Shown here one piece after another: positions 62,002 to 64,000 of a stretch of 64,000 nucleotides of DNA. The position numbers and the translations under genes are program-made. The stretch comes from Methylotenera_A sp040079935 (lineage in GTDB: Bacteria > Pseudomonadota > Gammaproteobacteria > Burkholderiales > Methylophilaceae): assembly GCA_040079935.1 (NCBI GenBank), contig JBEBJI010000003.1, positions 91,879-155,878 on the forward strand, given 5' to 3'. The notes beneath the pieces were generated by a model, which worked only from the letters and a program-made list of their open reading frames with translations, did not search any database and had not been told where the DNA came from. Every line of letters begins with the position of its first letter. Positions within the stretch are counted from its first letter, which is position 1.

Positions 62002-64000
62002 TTACTTATCAAATGTACTAGTGCTATGGCAACCAGAATTATTACAATCTGTAGCCGTAGATTTTTCATGGGTAACTGATTTAGATTCCACACCTAAGAA
62101 CTTAGCACCGTGACACGATTTACATGTGCTGCCTGTGAGCAATGCATGGTTAGGTTTTTTAGTTGATCCAAATGAAGTGGTGCTGGTATGGCAAACATCA
62201 CAGGAAAGTGCTGCAATCGGCACATGATTTGCTACAACACCTTTAGCCGTTTTCCCATGGCAGCTTGAGCAAGTCCCAGGAGTCACACCCGTGTGGTTGA
62301 ATGCTGCACCACCAAATGATGTGGTTGATTTATGACAAGTTTCACAAGCCGCTGTTGTAGCAATGTGACCAGTAGACTTGCCTTTAGCAGTAGTGCCATT
62401 ATGGCAAGTTGCGCAACCCGACACGATGCCTGTATGGTTGAACGCAGCACCAGCAAATGATGTAGTAGACTTATGGCAAGTCTCGCAACCCGCACTTGTA
62501 GCAGGGTGAGTTGGTGTTTTGCCTTTAGCTGTAGTGCCATTATGGCAAGTTGCACAGCCCGTCACAATGCCTGTGTGGTTCATTGCCGCACCAGCAAACG
62601 TGGTGGTCGATTTATGGCATGTTTCACAACCCATGCTTGTCTGAACGTGCGTGGGTGTTTTACCTTTAGCACTTGTGCCATTATGGCAAGTGGCACAACC
62701 AGTCACAATGCCAGTATGGCTAAATGTAGCGGGGATCCAAGCGGTAGTGCGGTGACATGTATCGCACGAAGCGGTTGTCACAATATGTCTAGCTGGTTTA
62801 CCTGTAGAAGTTTTGCCGTGGCAAGTAGCGCATGAGCCTGGCGCAACGCCAGTGTGATTAAACACCGTACCAGCAAACGATGTTGTTGATTTATGGCAAG
62901 TTTCACAGGCTGCACTGGTCACAATATGCGTCGCGGGCTTGCCTAGCGCTTTGGTACCATTATGGCAAGTTGCACAACCTGTGGTAATGCCAGTGTGGTT
63001 CATTGCGGTACCAGCAAACGAGGTCGTTGATTTATGGCAAGTTTCGCAGCCAGCACTAGTAGTGACGTGGTTTGTAGGTTTGCCTAGCGCCTTGGTACCA
63101 TTATGGCAAGTTGCACAACCAGTCACAATGCCAGTATGGTTCATGGTTGCACCACCAGAGAAGCTACTAGTCGATTTATGACAAGTCTCGCAACCAGCAC
63201 TGGTAGTGATGTGGTTTGTAGGTTTGCCTTTAGCTTTTGTACCATTATGGCAAGTTGCACAACCTGTGGTAATGCCAGTGTGGTTCATCGTGCCACCGCT
63301 AAAGCTAGAGGTAGATTTATGGCAGGTTTCACAGCTAGCGCTAGTTGTAATATGGCCAGTTGATTTACCTTTGGCCGTTGTGCCGTTATGGCAGTTTGCA
63401 CAACCTGTGGTAATGCCAGTGTGGTTCATCGTGCCACCGCTAAAGCTAGAGGTAGATTTATGGCAGGTTTCACAGCTAGCGCTAGTGGTAATATGGCCAG
63501 TTGATTTACCTTTGGCCGTTGTACCGTTATGGCAGTTTGCACAACCAGTGGTGATGCCTGTGTGGTTCATCGTGCCTGTACTAAACGTTGTGGTTGATTT
63601 ATGACATGTTTCACAAGCCGCACTAGTAATAATATGACTTGTAGGCTTGCCTTTGGCTTTTGTACCATTATGACAGCTTGCGCAGCCCGTGGTGATACCT
63701 GTGTGATTCATCGTCGCACTACTAAAGCTAGAGGTAGACTTATGGCAGGTTTCACAGCTAGCGCTAGTAGTAATATGGCTGGTTGATTTACCTTTGGCCG
63801 TTGTACCGTTATGGCAGGTCGCGCAGCCAGTAGTGATCCCTGTGTGGTTCATTTTTCCACCTTTAAAGCTGGTGGTAGAGGTATGGCAGGTTTCACAAGC
63901 TGCACTAGTAATAATATGACTTGTAGGCTTGCCTTTGGCTTTTGTACCATTATGACAGCTTGCGCAGCCCGTGGTGATACCTGTGTGATTCATCGTCGCA
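62002..64000 (-). CDS. Giant tandem-repeat multihaem c-type cytochrome, C-terminal part
   Basis: Partial: the N-terminus lies beyond the right edge. The visible 665 or so residues consist of fourteen units of about 47 residues, each of the form (M/F)NHTGI..G-CXXCH-NGT.(A/K)GK...H...S-CETCH-KST..F. I count 27 CXXCH motifs and one terminal CNNSGCH (CX4CH). Each full unit has two further histidines (NHTG and one 11-12 residues before CETCH), matching one distal ligand per haem, so bis-histidine haems are expected. This is the doubled-CXXCH type of multihaem protein. No membrane segment is seen at the C-terminus. Probably periplasmic, outer-membrane or extracellular; it is upstream of the barrel gene and the ccm operon. 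Confidence 0.93.
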   Translation of the reverse strand, partial: ATMNHTGITTGCASCHNGTKAKGKPTSHIITSAACETCHTSTTSFKGGKMNHTGITTGCATCHNGTTAKGKSTSHITTSASCETCHKSTSSFSSATMNHTGITTGCASCHNGTKAKGKPTSHIITSAACETCHKSTTTFSTGTMNHTGITTGCANCHNGTTAKGKSTGHITTSASCETCHKSTSSFSGGTMNHTGITTGCANCHNGTTAKGKSTGHITTSASCETCHKSTSSFSGGTMNHTGITTGCATCHNGTKAKGKPTNHITTSAGCETCHKSTSSFSGGATMNHTGIVTGCATCHNGTKALGKPTNHVTTSAGCETCHKSTTSFAGTAMNHTGITTGCATCHNGTKALGKPATHIVTSAACETCHKSTTSFAGTVFNHTGVAPGSCATCHGKTSTGKPARHIVTTASCDTCHRTTAWIPATFSHTGIVTGCATCHNGTSAKGKTPTHVQTSMGCETCHKSTTTFAGAAMNHTGIVTGCATCHNGTTAKGKTPTHPATSAGCETCHKSTTSFAGAAFNHTGIVSGCATCHNGTTAKGKSTGHIATTAACETCHKSTTSFGGAAFNHTGVTPGTCSSCHGKTAKGVVANHVPIAALSCDVCHTSTTSFGSTKKPNHALLTGSTCKSCHGAKFLGVESKSVTHEKSTATDCNNSGCHSTSTFDK
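62140..64000 (-). repeat. Coding tandem repeat, 141-base unit
   Basis: The cytochrome gene is built of 141-base (47-codon) units with slight length variation toward the 3' end of the gene. The units at 63285-63425 and 63426-63566 are nearly identical. A higher-order copy also exists: 63621-63718 is identical over all 98 bases to 63903-64000, an offset of 282 bases, exactly two units. Units near the C-terminus (62150-62860) are more diverged. This is the pattern left by recent unequal recombination at the N-terminal side. Confidence 0.92.

Noticed and set aside
62473..63786. Several open frames on the plus strand inside the cytochrome repeats
   Set aside because: They are antisense by-products of the repeat composition and have no start signals or recognisable domains; the minus-strand haem protein explains the sequence.
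62140..64000. Regular repeats resembling a CRISPR or satellite array
   Set aside because: The unit is 141 bases with no spacers, stays in one reading frame, and encodes CXXCH haem sites; it is a coding repeat.

Overview
The window looks like a chromosomal segment of a low-GC betaproteobacterial methylotroph, most probably a member of the Methylophilaceae (Methylotenera-like). The evidence is a lanthanide-type methanol dehydrogenase (XoxF) with its XoxJ and cytochrome partners, an NAD-linked molybdenum formate dehydrogenase (Fds), betaproteobacterial gene orders (trxA-rho; rsmI with yraN and a dolP-like lipoprotein), and an mra/mur/fts cluster of Gram-negative type. The genus is an inference; no rRNA gene is present.

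Layout. 1-7.6 kb: division and cell-wall (dcw) operon on the minus strand, in transcription order mraZ, rsmH, ftsL, ftsI, murE, murF, mraY, murD (partial). Its genes mostly overlap by 1-4 bases, and a sigma70 promoter followed by a textbook triple MraZ box lies in front. 7.9-8.2 kb: RNase P RNA. 8.3-12.6 kb: an EF-hand/BON protein, pyrC, rsmI, yraN, a dolP-like lipoprotein, a DUF3579 protein and a TlpA-like thioredoxin. 12.7-19.7 kb: an unknown 513-residue protein, trxA, rho, two small paralogous orphans, rpmE, a PMT/ArnT-like glycosyltransferase and a TauE-type permease. 19.7-28.8 kb: the fdsGBA-fdhD-fdsD operon, divergent from moaA-mobA-moeA, which make the molybdenum cofactor the dehydrogenase needs. 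28.9-35.6 kb: tonB, a sensor kinase, a PrxQ-type peroxiredoxin, a PIN-PhoH protein, an LplT-like carrier and a type II NADH dehydrogenase. 35.7-40.2 kb: the methanol oxidation block xoxF, xoxJ, xoxG and a second, lipoprotein-type paralogue of xoxG. 40.5-44.3 kb: proline iminopeptidase, a YihY protein fused to a cyclic-nucleotide-binding fold, and a TPR/2OG-oxygenase protein.

44.6-53.1 kb holds a diffusible-signal-factor (DSF) quorum-sensing locus: rpfG (HD-GYP response regulator), a cyclopropane-synthase-like methyltransferase, rpfC (hybrid sensor), rpfF (DSF synthase with both catalytic glutamates), an acyl carrier protein, a FabF-like ketosynthase and a FadL-type outer-membrane channel. The dedicated ACP/ketosynthase and the methyltransferase around rpfF suggest a locus able to make, possibly modify, sense and transport a fatty-acid signal.

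53.3-64 kb, minus strand: a very large tandem-repeat multihaem c-type cytochrome (27 CXXCH motifs plus one CX4CH in the visible part, running off the window), then a TPR/beta-barrel outer-membrane protein, then the complete cytochrome c maturation set ccmABCDEFGHI, including a small ccmD. The barrel gene and ccmA overlap. This order suggests an outer-membrane or extracellular electron conduit encoded together with its haem-attachment machinery. This block and the DSF locus are the two most interesting systems in the window.
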